A stretch of DNA of 13,830 nt from Pseudomonadota bacterium (GTDB lineage: Bacteria; Pseudomonadota; Alphaproteobacteria; Acetobacterales; Acetobacteraceae): assembly GCA_021805485.1 (NCBI GenBank), contig JAJZFF010000214.1, positions 1 to 13,830 of the forward strand, given 5' to 3'. The notes under the pieces were generated by a model, which saw only the letters and a program-made list of their open reading frames with translations, was not told where the DNA came from and made no database searches. Made by a program: the position numbers and the translations under genes. Positions 1 to 6,927 of this stretch are shown one piece after another. Each line of letters begins with the position of its first letter. Position 1 is the first letter of the stretch.

Positions 1-28
1 GCCGCGCGCAGCGGCGCCTGAGGCGGCC

Positions 29-724
29 ATGGCGGAAGAGGCCCACATCCTGATCGTCGATGACGATGCCCGCTTGCGCCGCCTGCTCGCCCGCTTTCTC
101 GGCGAACGCGGCTTCCGGGTCAGCACCGCCGACGATGCCGCCAAGGCGCGTGAGACGCTGCGCTTCCTGCAGCCCGATCTCGTGGTGATGGACGTGATGA
201 TGCCGGGCGAGAGCGGCCTCGGTTTCACCGAGGCGCTGCGCCGCGAGGGGGCCGAGATGCCGGTGCTGCTGCTGACCGCCCGCGGCGCGCCGGAGGATCG
301 CATCGCCGGGTTCGAGGCCGGTGCCGACGATTATCTCCCCAAGCCGTTCGAGCCGGACGAGCTGGTGCTGCGCATCCGCGCCATCCTTCGCCGCGCCGCG
401 CCGCCGGCGCCGAGCGTCCCCTCCGGCCCGATCCTGCTCGGCGCGCTCGTCTTCGATGTCGAGCGCGGCGAATTACGCGGCCCCGCCGGCCCCGTCCGGC
501 TGACCGGCGGCGAGGCGGCGCTGCTCACCGCGCTGGCGCGGCGGCCAGGCGAAGCGCTCTCGCGCGAGGCGCTGGCCCAGGCGCTGGGCATGGACGAGGC
601 CAGTGAGCGCGCCATCGACGTGCAGGTGACGCGCCTGCGCCGCAAGCTGGAGCCGGACCCGCGCGAGCCGCGATTCCTGCATACGGTGCGCGGCCGCGGC
701 TATGTCCTGAAGCCGGGTCCGTGA
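29..724 (+). CDS. OmpR-family response regulator (PetR/OmpR-like)
   Basis: This is a DNA-binding response regulator of 231 aa, the usual length for the OmpR family. The receiver domain covers about residues 5-120. It shows the acidic pocket D11-D13, the phospho-acceptor D55 in VMDVMMPG, the switch threonine T83 and the conserved lysine K105 in YLPKPF. A winged-helix DNA-binding domain follows at about 133-229 and ends in the typical RGRGYVL hairpin. The ATG at 29 puts the receiver domain at the usual distance from the N terminus. A weak GAGG at 20-23 precedes it. The histidine kinase gene starts 16 bases after the stop, so the two are very probably a cognate pair in one operon. The protein resembles PetR/OmpR-type alphaproteobacterial regulators, but the target genes cannot be read from the sequence. 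Domain calls come from motifs seen; pairing with the kinase is inference. Confidence 0.95.
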   Translation: MAEEAHILIVDDDARLRRLLARFLGERGFRVSTADDAAKARETLRFLQPDLVVMDVMMPGESGLGFTEALRREGAEMPVLLLTARGAPEDRIAGFEAGADDYLPKPFEPDELVLRIRAILRRAAPPAPSVPSGPILLGALVFDVERGELRGPAGPVRLTGGEAALLTALARRPGEALSREALAQALGMDEASERAIDVQVTRLRRKLEPDPREPRFLHTVRGRGYVLKPGP

Positions 725-740
725 AGGCGGCGGCGCGACG

Positions 741-2078
741 ATGACCGACCACCGCGCCAAGCCCGAACCCGCGTCGCGGCGCCGCGTGGTGCCGCGCTCG
801 CTGCTCGGGCGCAGCCTGCTCATCATCCTGGTGCCGCTGGTGCTGCTCGAAGCCGTGGCGCTGCAAATATTCTACGGCAGCCATCTCGGCGTCGTCTCCC
901 GCCGCTTCGCCGCCGCCGTCGCCGGGGAAGTCGCCGCCACCGTCGAGCTGCTGCGCCGGACCCCGGATGCGCGGGAGCGTGACTGGGTGCTGGCCTTCGC
1001 CGCAGACAAGTTCGGCATGGCGATGCGCCTCGAACCGGGCACCCGGCTGGAGACGCTGCGCAGCCGCAAGATGGCCGGGCCGATGGACGAAGACCTGGCC
1101 GCCGCGCTCAGCGAGAAGATCCGCCTGCCGTTCCGGATGGACTGGGCATCCGATCCGCAATCGGTGCTGATCGAGGTGCAGCTGCCGGAAGGCGTGCTCG
1201 ACATCGAGGCGCCGCGCAAGCGCCTCTATACCGGCACGCTCTATCTTTTCGTCATCTGGCTGGCCGGCTCGGCGGCGCTCCTGTTCCTCATCGCCGCGCT
1301 GTTCATGCGCAACCAGGTGCGCGCCATCCGCCGGCTGGCGGTGGCGGCGGAGGCGTTCGGCATGGGGCGCGACCGCGGCCCGATCAAGCCCGAGGGCGCG
1401 CTCGAGGTCCGCCAGGCCGCGGCCGCGTTCAATCGCATGCAGGAGCGAATCCGGCGCTTCCTGGCCCAGCGCACCGAGATGCTGGCCGGGGTCTCGCATG
1501 ATCTGCGCACGCCGCTGACCCGGTTGCGCCTGGCGCTGGCGATGCTGCCGGTGCACGACGATCTCGCCCCGGAGGTCGCCGAAATGACAACCGACGTCGA
1601 GGAAATGGAGCGGATGATCGGCGGCTATCTCGCCTTCGCCCGCGGCGAGGGCACGGAGCAGGCGAGCGACGTCGATCTCGGCGCCCTGGTGGAGGAGGTC
1701 GCGCTGGCCGCCCGCCGCTCTGGCGCCATCGTCGATCTGGCCGCCCCGTCTGGGCTCATGGTGAAGCTGCGTCCCGGCGCGATGCGGCGCGCCATCACCA
1801 ACGTCGTCGACAATGCGCGCCGGCATGCAAGCCGCGTTGCCCTCGCCGTCGCGCGGGTAGGGGAGCGGGCGGTCGAGGTCACGATCGACGATGATGGTCC
1901 CGGCATTGCCCCGGAGCGGCGGGAAAGCGTGTTCCGCCCCTTTGAATCCGGCGCTGCTGGCGGCACCGGGCTCGGCCTGACCATCGCGCGCGACATCGTC
2001 CGCGCCCATGGCGGGGACATCGTGCTGGAGAACAGTCCCCTCGGCGGGCTGCGGGCGCGCCTGCGGCTGCCGATCTGA
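741..2078 (+). CDS. EnvZ-like sensor histidine kinase
   Basis: This is an inner-membrane sensor histidine kinase of 445 aa. A basic N terminus leads into a first membrane helix at about residues 25-46. A periplasmic sensor region of roughly 115 residues follows, then a second helix at about 162-188, a HAMP linker and a DHp domain. The phospho-acceptor is H253 in VSHDLRTPLTRLRL. The ATP-binding domain has the N box (N354 in NVVDNARRHA), a G1 box DDDGPGIAP and a G2 box GTGLGL. All catalytic motifs are intact, so it should autophosphorylate and pass phosphate to the regulator encoded just upstream. The order of domains matches EnvZ. The periplasmic domain is not one I can assign to a ligand. The next genes, an ABC importer in the same direction, begin 124 bases later and have their own candidate promoter, so a link to transport is only a guess. 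Confidence 0.94.
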   Translation: MTDHRAKPEPASRRRVVPRSLLGRSLLIILVPLVLLEAVALQIFYGSHLGVVSRRFAAAVAGEVAATVELLRRTPDARERDWVLAFAADKFGMAMRLEPGTRLETLRSRKMAGPMDEDLAAALSEKIRLPFRMDWASDPQSVLIEVQLPEGVLDIEAPRKRLYTGTLYLFVIWLAGSAALLFLIAALFMRNQVRAIRRLAVAAEAFGMGRDRGPIKPEGALEVRQAAAAFNRMQERIRRFLAQRTEMLAGVSHDLRTPLTRLRLALAMLPVHDDLAPEVAEMTTDVEEMERMIGGYLAFARGEGTEQASDVDLGALVEEVALAARRSGAIVDLAAPSGLMVKLRPGAMRRAITNVVDNARRHASRVALAVARVGERAVEVTIDDDGPGIAPERRESVFRPFESGAAGGTGLGLTIARDIVRAHGGDIVLENSPLGGLRARLRLPI

Positions 2079-2108
2079 CGCTGCGGGCGCGAGGGTGCGG
2101 CCCCGACC

Positions 2109-2137
2109 TTGACCCCGGACAGGCGGCGCCGTACGGT
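2109..2137 (+). promoter_or_regulatory. Candidate sigma70-type promoter for the ABC importer operon
   Basis: TTGACC (2109-2114) and TACGGT (2132-2137) are separated by exactly 17 bases. The -35 box matches consensus at five of six positions; the -10 box matches only three. It lies in the 124-base gap between the kinase stop and the binding-protein ATG, and predicts transcription starting near 2144. This is read by eye. The weak -10 box would fit a promoter that needs an activator. Confidence 0.35.
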
Positions 2138-2139
2138 CT

Positions 2140-2150
2140 GCAAAATTTGC
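2140..2150. promoter_or_regulatory. Short dyad GCAAA-A-TTTGC over the predicted transcription start
   Basis: GCAAAATTTGC is a perfect inverted repeat with 5-base arms and a one-base centre. It is an AT-rich island in a GC-rich gap. It begins 3 bases after the proposed -10 box and so covers the predicted start site near 2144. That position would suit a repressor operator. No matching regulator can be named, and a dyad this short can occur by chance. Confidence 0.25.
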
Positions 2151-2202
2151 GGGGCTGGATCGCGCCGGCGCGGCAGCGACCCGGACCCCCGGGGGAGGAC
2201 CA

Positions 2203-3480
2203 ATGGTTGATTCAGGTTTCGGGCGGCCGGTTTTCGGATCGCCAGGCCGCCGCAGCGTTCTCAAGGCCGGTCTGGTCACTGGCGCAACGCTGGCGATGCC
2301 GTTCGTGGCGCGGGGCGCGAGCAAGCAGCCGATCCGCATCGGCCAGCCCAGCATTCTGTCGGGACGCCTCGCGCAGCTCGGCATTTCCTCGCGCAACGCC
2401 GCGCAGATGGTGGTCGACGCGTTCAACGCCGCCGGCGGGCTGGACGGGCGCACCATCGAGCTGATTTCGCGCGATTCCAAAGGCAAGCCGGACGAAGCGG
2501 CGCGCGTGGTCCGTGAACTCATCAACAATGACGGCTGCCAGATCATCCTCGATTCCGAGGCATCCTCCGGCGCCTTCGCGGTGCAGGAAGTGGTGCGCGA
2601 GACCGGGACGCTGTGCATCCATGCCGATTCCGAGACCACGTCGCTCACCGCCGATCCCAAAATCCGCGCGCCCAACGCGTTCCGCTGCGCCCGTCAGGTG
2701 CTGCACGATTCCATCGTCGGCGGCAGCTACGCCGCGGGCATCGCCAAGGCGCAGGGGCTGAAGCGGTGGATGACCTGCTCGCCGGACTATGTCTATGGCC
2801 GTGACAGCAGCAGCGAATTCCTCGACTACCTCAAAATGTTCGAGCCGAGCGTGGAAGCGGTCGGCGCCACCTGGCCGAAGCTGTTCGCGCCCGATTACAC
2901 CGAGAACGTCACCCGTATCCTGGAGACGAAGCCCCAGGCCCTCTATTCCGCTCTCTACAGCGGCGATCTCGTCAGCTTCATCGACCAGGGGAATCTCTAC
3001 GGCCTGTTCGACCAGGTGAAGTTCTTCGCCATCAACATGGCCGACTATACCACGCTGCACGCGGTCAAGAAGCTGCCGGCGGGAATCTACTCGTGCAATC
3101 GATATCTCTCGACATTCCCGGCGACCAAGTCGAATGCCGAATGGTCGGCTGCCTACGACAAGCGCTACAATGTCCTGCCGCTCAACTGGGCCTGGCAGAA
3201 CGCGCTGGCGATGCAGTTCCTGGTCGAGGCGATCAAGAAGACCGGCAGCGACGATGGCAAGGTGCTGGCCGGCGCCCTGCGCGGCATGACCGTCGAATCG
3301 CCGTTCGGCGCCAAGGGCACGGTCACCATGCGCGCCGAGGACCAGACCATCGTCGATTATGCGATCGGCTGGGGGGTCACCATTCCGCAGGCGCCCTTTG
3401 TCGAGGGCATGCAGGCCGCGGACTGGACGGTGATCGCTGCGCGCGAGACCGAATGGAAGAAGCAGAAGGGCTGGGCATGA
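2203..3480 (+). CDS. HAAT-type ABC transporter substrate-binding protein with Tat signal
   Basis: This periplasmic binding protein (425 aa) belongs to the branched-chain amino acid/amide type (Peripla_BP_6, LivK-like). It captures the ligand for the importer encoded by the next four genes. The N terminus carries a twin-arginine signal: GRRSVLK at residues 15-21, a hydrophobic stretch at 22-35, and a likely cleavage after A39 in the sequence ARGA-SK. The mature part starts with IRIGQPSILSGRLAQLG, the typical first strand and loop of the family. It continues through IELISRDSKGKPDEAARVVRELI, which is also family-typical. The ATG at 2203 is preceded by GGGGGAGG (2191-2198) four bases away, and this start gives a complete signal peptide. 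Substrate is not decidable from sequence; branched-chain or aromatic amino acids, amides, urea or small carboxylates are all possible in this family. The first permease gene starts 25 bases after the stop. Confidence 0.93.
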   Translation: MVDSGFGRPVFGSPGRRSVLKAGLVTGATLAMPFVARGASKQPIRIGQPSILSGRLAQLGISSRNAAQMVVDAFNAAGGLDGRTIELISRDSKGKPDEAARVVRELINNDGCQIILDSEASSGAFAVQEVVRETGTLCIHADSETTSLTADPKIRAPNAFRCARQVLHDSIVGGSYAAGIAKAQGLKRWMTCSPDYVYGRDSSSEFLDYLKMFEPSVEAVGATWPKLFAPDYTENVTRILETKPQALYSALYSGDLVSFIDQGNLYGLFDQVKFFAINMADYTTLHAVKKLPAGIYSCNRYLSTFPATKSNAEWSAAYDKRYNVLPLNWAWQNALAMQFLVEAIKKTGSDDGKVLAGALRGMTVESPFGAKGTVTMRAEDQTIVDYAIGWGVTIPQAPFVEGMQAADWTVIAARETEWKKQKGWA

Positions 3481-3505
3481 TCGGCCGCAGGTCCGGGAGT
3501 CGCCG

Positions 3506-4408
3506 GTGAATCTGGACGCATTCGCCGGCTGCCTCTCCAGCGCCTCGTGCCTCATTACCCAGACTTCGGCCGGGCTGATCATTGGCATGCTGCTGTTCCT
3601 CGTCGCCTGCGGTGTGACGTTGATTTTCGGCGTGCTTGGCGTGATCAACTTCGCGCACGGCGCCTTCTACATGCTCGGCGCCTATCTCGCCCTGACCGCC
3701 TATCAGCTGACCGACAGCTATCTCGCCGCCGTGCTCTGCGCGGCGGCAGGCGTCGGGCTGTTCGGCGTCGCCTTCGACCGTCTGTTCATGAGCCGTGTCT
3801 ATAACAGCAATGTTCTGATGCAATTGCTGGTCTGCTACGCCTTCGTTCTGATCCTGGATGACGCGGTGAAGATGATCTGGGGCGCGGAGTTCCAGTCGAT
3901 GGGCATGCCGGCTGTCTTCGCGCTGCGCCCGCTGCATGTGTTCGGCGGATTGGTGCCGCCATTCTATGTCTTTCTCGTCGCCGTCACTGTCGCCATCGCC
4001 ATCGCGCTCGGCGGGCTGATCGAGCGCACCCTGTTCGGCAAGATCGTCCGCGCCGCGGCTGTCAACCGGCAGATGGTCTCGGCGCTCGGCATCAATACGT
4101 CGCTCCTCTATGCCTCCGTGTTCGGCCTCGGCGCGCTGCTCGCCGGCGCCGCCGGCGCGCTGGCCGCGCCGGTGCGCTCGGCGACGCCCGGGATGGGCGT
4201 TTCCATCCTCATCGAATCCTTCATCGTCACCGTGATCGGTGGCATGGGCTCGATCGCCGGTGCCTTCACGGCTGCGGTCCTGCTCGGGCTGGTGCGTTCC
4301 TTCGGCAGCATCGGCTTCCCGCTGTTCACCGACGGCCTGATGTTCGGCCTCATGGTGATCGTGCTGCTGATCCGCCCGCAGGGCTTGTTCGCGCGCGGGT
4401 CAGCCTGA
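3506..4408 (+). CDS. livH: Branched-chain amino acid-type ABC permease, LivH family
   Basis: This is the first of the two integral-membrane subunits of the importer (300 aa). The family signature GVINFAHGAFYMLGAY lies near residues 45-60. The cytoplasmic loop around IVRAAAVNRQMVSALGI contacts the ATPases in this family, and the C terminus ends in the usual LLIRPQGLFA. About eight hydrophobic segments can be picked out. The GTG at 3506 is chosen because GGAG (3496-3499) lies 6 bases upstream and because the protein then has the normal LivH length. It starts 25 bases after the binding-protein gene, and the LivM-type gene begins one base after its stop. It forms the translocation channel together with that protein. 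The livH symbol names the family role; the transported compound is not known. Confidence 0.92.
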   Translation: MNLDAFAGCLSSASCLITQTSAGLIIGMLLFLVACGVTLIFGVLGVINFAHGAFYMLGAYLALTAYQLTDSYLAAVLCAAAGVGLFGVAFDRLFMSRVYNSNVLMQLLVCYAFVLILDDAVKMIWGAEFQSMGMPAVFALRPLHVFGGLVPPFYVFLVAVTVAIAIALGGLIERTLFGKIVRAAAVNRQMVSALGINTSLLYASVFGLGALLAGAAGALAAPVRSATPGMGVSILIESFIVTVIGGMGSIAGAFTAAVLLGLVRSFGSIGFPLFTDGLMFGLMVIVLLIRPQGLFARGSA

Positions 4409-4409
4409 G

Positions 4410-5351
4410 ATGCGGGCCACCTCCCGAGAGGCGTTGCTGGCGCTGCTGGCCTGCGTGCTGACGCTCCTCATCGCCTCGGCGCTGGGCAGCAAGCCGCTGA
4501 TCGATACGCTGATGCGGCTCGCGATTTTCGGCCTCTATGCCGTCTCGCTCAACATTCTCGTCGGCTATACCGGGCTCGTCTCCTTCGGCCACGCCATGTT
4601 CTTCGGCTTCGGCGCCTACGCCTTCGGTCTGCTGATGCAGACCGGGGTGACCAGCCTGCCTGCCGCGGCGCTGGCGAGCCTGGCGTTGAGCGCGGCGCTC
4701 GCCCTCATCGTCGGTGCGCTCTGCATCCGCCTCGCCGACATCTATTTCTCCTTTCTCACCCTTGCCTTCCAGATGCTGCTCCACGCGGTGATCCTGAGCT
4801 GGGTCAGTCTGACGGGCGGCGATCAGGGACTGCAGGGCGGCATTCCTCGGCCCCGCTTCCTCGGCATCAACCTCGCTGATCCGTGGCAGGTTTTCGTCGT
4901 CACGACGGTCGTGTTCTTCGCCTCGCTGCTCGCCATCCGCACCATTCTGCAATCCCCGTTCGGCTACGCGCTGCGCATGGTGCGCGACAATGCGCCGCGT
5001 GCGGCCGCGCTCGGATTGCCGGTGCAACGCTACAAGCTCGCGGCCTTCGTCATCGCCGGGCTGTTCGGCGCGCTGGCAGGGATCCTGATGGCGCTCTACG
5101 TCTCCGGCGCCTATCCCAACTTCGCCTTCTGGACGCTGTCCGGAGAGGGCATGTTCATGATCATGCTCGGCGGCATCGGCGTCTTTCTCGGCCCCGTGCT
5201 GGGGGCTGCGATCTTCCTGCTGCTCAACGACACGGTCACGCGCTTCACCGAGTATAATGGCATGGTCATGGGCGTCGTGCTGCTCGTGGTGGTGCTAGGG
5301 CTGCGGCAGGGGCTGCTCGACGTCGTGATGGCCCGGCTGCGTCCGCGATGA
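4410..5351 (+). CDS. livM: Branched-chain amino acid-type ABC permease, LivM family
   Basis: This is the second membrane subunit of the importer (313 aa). The LivM signature NILVGYTGLVSFGHAMFFGFGAY occurs at about residues 47-69. The conserved periplasmic motif GGDQGLQGGIPRP follows near 132-144. The EAA-like loop reads YALRMVRDNAPRAAALGLP and the late conserved segment reads GGIGVFLGPVLGA. A first membrane helix sits right at the N terminus (about 8-26). The ATG directly follows the livH stop with one base between. Its own stop TGA overlaps the livG ATG as ATGA, so translation is probably coupled. There are no frameshifts or missing motifs. Together with LivH it should form the pore; specificity comes from the binding protein. 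Confidence 0.92.
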   Translation: MRATSREALLALLACVLTLLIASALGSKPLIDTLMRLAIFGLYAVSLNILVGYTGLVSFGHAMFFGFGAYAFGLLMQTGVTSLPAAALASLALSAALALIVGALCIRLADIYFSFLTLAFQMLLHAVILSWVSLTGGDQGLQGGIPRPRFLGINLADPWQVFVVTTVVFFASLLAIRTILQSPFGYALRMVRDNAPRAAALGLPVQRYKLAAFVIAGLFGALAGILMALYVSGAYPNFAFWTLSGEGMFMIMLGGIGVFLGPVLGAAIFLLLNDTVTRFTEYNGMVMGVVLLVVVLGLRQGLLDVVMARLRPR

Positions 5352-6112
5352 CCGCGCATCTGGCCATCGCCGATCTGGTCAAGCATTTCGGCGGCGTCGT
5401 CGCCACCGATCATGTCACGCTGGACTTCCCGCCCGGCTCGCTGACCGCCGTCATCGGCCCGAACGGCGCCGGCAAATCGACTCTGTTCAACCTCATCACC
5501 GGGCGGATCCGTCCGGATGGCGGCCAGGTACTGCTCGATGGCGCCGACATCGCGGGCTTGGCCGAGACCGCGATCGTGGCGCGGGGGATCGGCCGTGCGT
5601 TCCAGATCGCCAGCCTGTTTCCATCGTTCACCGTCGCCGAATCGCTCGCCGCCGCCATCCTCGCCCATCGTCGTCAGACGCACCGCATGCTGACACGCTT
5701 CCCACTGGCCGCAGCGCGCGGCCGCGCCGACGAGGTCATGCACCTGGTCGGGCTCGATGCGCATGCGGACCGGTTGGCGCAGCATCTTTCCCATGGGGAT
5801 CAGAAGCTGCTCGACATCGCGCTGGCGCTGGCGCTCGATCCCGGCGTGCTGCTGCTCGACGAGCCGACGGCGGGGATGGGGCGTGACGAGCGCTGGCAGA
5901 TCATCGAAACCGTGCACCGGCTCTGGTCCGCGCGGCGAATGACGATGATCTTCATCGAGCACGACATGGATATCGTCTTCAAGATCGCTCAGTCGGTGCG
6001 CGTGCTGAAATACGGCCGCGTGCTGGCCGAGGGCACGCCGGCGGAGATCCGTGACAATGACGAGGTGATCGCCGCCTATCTCGGCGCGCGCTACGCCAAG
6101 GCGGCACCATGA
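5348..6112 (+). CDS. livG: ABC transporter ATP-binding protein, LivG family
   Basis: This is the first of the two ATPases that power the importer (254 aa, standard for LivG). Walker A is GPNGAGKST at residues 37-45. The Q-loop region is GRAFQIASLFPSFTVAESL. The ABC signature reads LSHGDQ at 147-152, the variant common in LivG-type subunits in place of LSGGQ. Walker B is LLLDEPTAGMG with D171 and the catalytic E172, and the switch histidine is H205 in FIEHDMD. The C-terminal extension ending IAAYLGARY is the branched-chain-type (BCA_ABC_TP_C) tail. The ATG overlaps the livM stop and the gene's stop overlaps the livF ATG. There is no clear Shine-Dalgarno sequence at the start, consistent with translational coupling. 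Confidence 0.95.
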   Translation: MTAHLAIADLVKHFGGVVATDHVTLDFPPGSLTAVIGPNGAGKSTLFNLITGRIRPDGGQVLLDGADIAGLAETAIVARGIGRAFQIASLFPSFTVAESLAAAILAHRRQTHRMLTRFPLAAARGRADEVMHLVGLDAHADRLAQHLSHGDQKLLDIALALALDPGVLLLDEPTAGMGRDERWQIIETVHRLWSARRMTMIFIEHDMDIVFKIAQSVRVLKYGRVLAEGTPAEIRDNDEVIAAYLGARYAKAAP

Positions 6113-6819
6113 GCGCCGCGCTCGCCGTCGAGGGCATCGACGTATTCTACGACGCCAGCCAGATCCTGTTCGGCGTCGATCTGGCGATGCGTGCGGGCGA
6201 GATCGTCGCCCTGCTCGGGCGCAATGGCGCCGGCAAGAGTACTACCTTCAAGGCGATCGCCGGCATCGCGCCACCACGCCGCGGGCGGGTGCGCTTCGGT
6301 GAACGCGACCTGGCGGGCCTGCCGCCGCATCGCATCGCGCGTGCGGGCATCGGCTACGTGCCGGAGGATCGGCAGGTGTTTCCCGAGCACAGTGTCGAGG
6401 ACAATCTGGCGATCGGCGCCAAGCCCGGGCCGGCGGGACAGCGCTTCTGGACGATTTCGACGGTCTACGAGGTGCTGCCGGAGCTGCACCGGCTGCGCGC
6501 GCGCGCAGCCGGGCGGCTTTCCGGTGGCGAGCAGCAGATGCTGACCATCGCGCGCGCGCTGATGGGCAACCCCGATCTGCTGCTGCTGGACGAACCGACC
6601 GAGGGGCTGGCGCCGGTGGTGGTCGAGCGCATCATGGCGCTGCTGCATCGGCTGCGGACGATGGGCATGACGGTGCTGCTGGCCGAACAGAACATGTTCT
6701 TCTGCGTCGATGTCGCCGACGAGATCGTCATCATCGACAAGGGCCAGATCGTCCACCGCGACACCGCCGAACGGTTGAGCCAGGACGAGGAGATCAAGCG
6801 CCGCTACCTGGCGGTGTGA
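6109..6819 (+). CDS. livF: ABC transporter ATP-binding protein, LivF family
   Basis: This is the second ATPase of the importer (236 aa, normal LivF length). Walker A is GRNGAGKST at residues 37-45. The family motif GIGYVPEDRQVFPEHSVEDNL lies at about 80-100. The ABC signature is LSGGEQ at 137-142. Walker B is LLLLDEPTEGLAP with D161 and E162, and the expected histidine is replaced by glutamine in LAEQN, which is usual for LivF. The C terminus ends in KRRYLAV as is typical. The gene is the last of the operon: its stop is followed after five bases by an 18-bp perfect inverted repeat that should end the transcript. It is expected to form a heterodimer with the LivG-type subunit on the cytoplasmic side of the channel. 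Confidence 0.95.
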   Translation: MSAALAVEGIDVFYDASQILFGVDLAMRAGEIVALLGRNGAGKSTTFKAIAGIAPPRRGRVRFGERDLAGLPPHRIARAGIGYVPEDRQVFPEHSVEDNLAIGAKPGPAGQRFWTISTVYEVLPELHRLRARAAGRLSGGEQQMLTIARALMGNPDLLLLDEPTEGLAPVVVERIMALLHRLRTMGMTVLLAEQNMFFCVDVADEIVIIDKGQIVHRDTAERLSQDEEIKRRYLAV

Positions 6820-6824
6820 CGCGC

Positions 6825-6868
6825 CTGGAGTCTGTCAGGCGCGGATGGAGGCGCCTGACAGACTCCAG
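6825..6868 (+). terminator. 18-bp perfect inverted repeat after livF (likely terminator)
   Basis: CTGGAGTCTGTCAGGCGC (6825-6842) is followed by an 8-base loop and its exact reverse complement at 6851-6868. On the plus strand the stem is followed by CTCTTTGCTT, a poor but T-containing tail, so it can act as an intrinsic terminator for the importer operon. On the minus strand no T run follows it. GCGCCTG occurs at 6821-6827 and 6851-6857 and its complement at 6836-6842, so a smaller alternative hairpin is possible. Confidence 0.7.
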
Positions 6869-6882
6869 CTCTTTGCTTGCGC

Positions 6883-6926
6883 GTCTGTTTCGCCGGCTAC
6901 GGTGATTCCACCTACGCCGGACAGAC
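6883..6926 (-). terminator. Second long hairpin just past the ftsY stop
   Basis: In the ftsY direction the strand reads GTCTGT, CCGGC, an unpaired GTA, GGTG, loop GAAT, CACC, an unpaired GTA, GCCGG, a CGAA bulge and ACAGAC. That gives 15 base pairs around a symmetric internal loop. A second pairing, CGCCGGCTA (6891-6899) with TAGCCGGCG (6929-6937), would instead include the ftsY stop codon. No T run follows on the minus strand, so it may stabilise the mRNA end or assist Rho-dependent termination rather than act as a classical terminator. Confidence 0.45.
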
Positions 6927-6927
6927 G

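Noticed and set aside
1..21. Possible tail of an upstream gene (six codons and TGA at 19-21)
   Set aside because: The stop is seven bases before the regulator ATG, which would fit an upstream operon gene such as a MarR/PetP-type regulator, but six codons are not enough to support a call.
525..2675. A 716-codon minus-strand frame antisense to the kinase and binding protein
   Set aside because: It is a mirror of codon bias in the two plus-strand genes: no family motif, biased composition, and it crosses a gene boundary and a promoter region.
6820..6927. tRNA or small RNA gene in the convergent gap
   Set aside because: The two hairpins do not form a cloverleaf, and there is no promoter-like pair or T-loop consensus.
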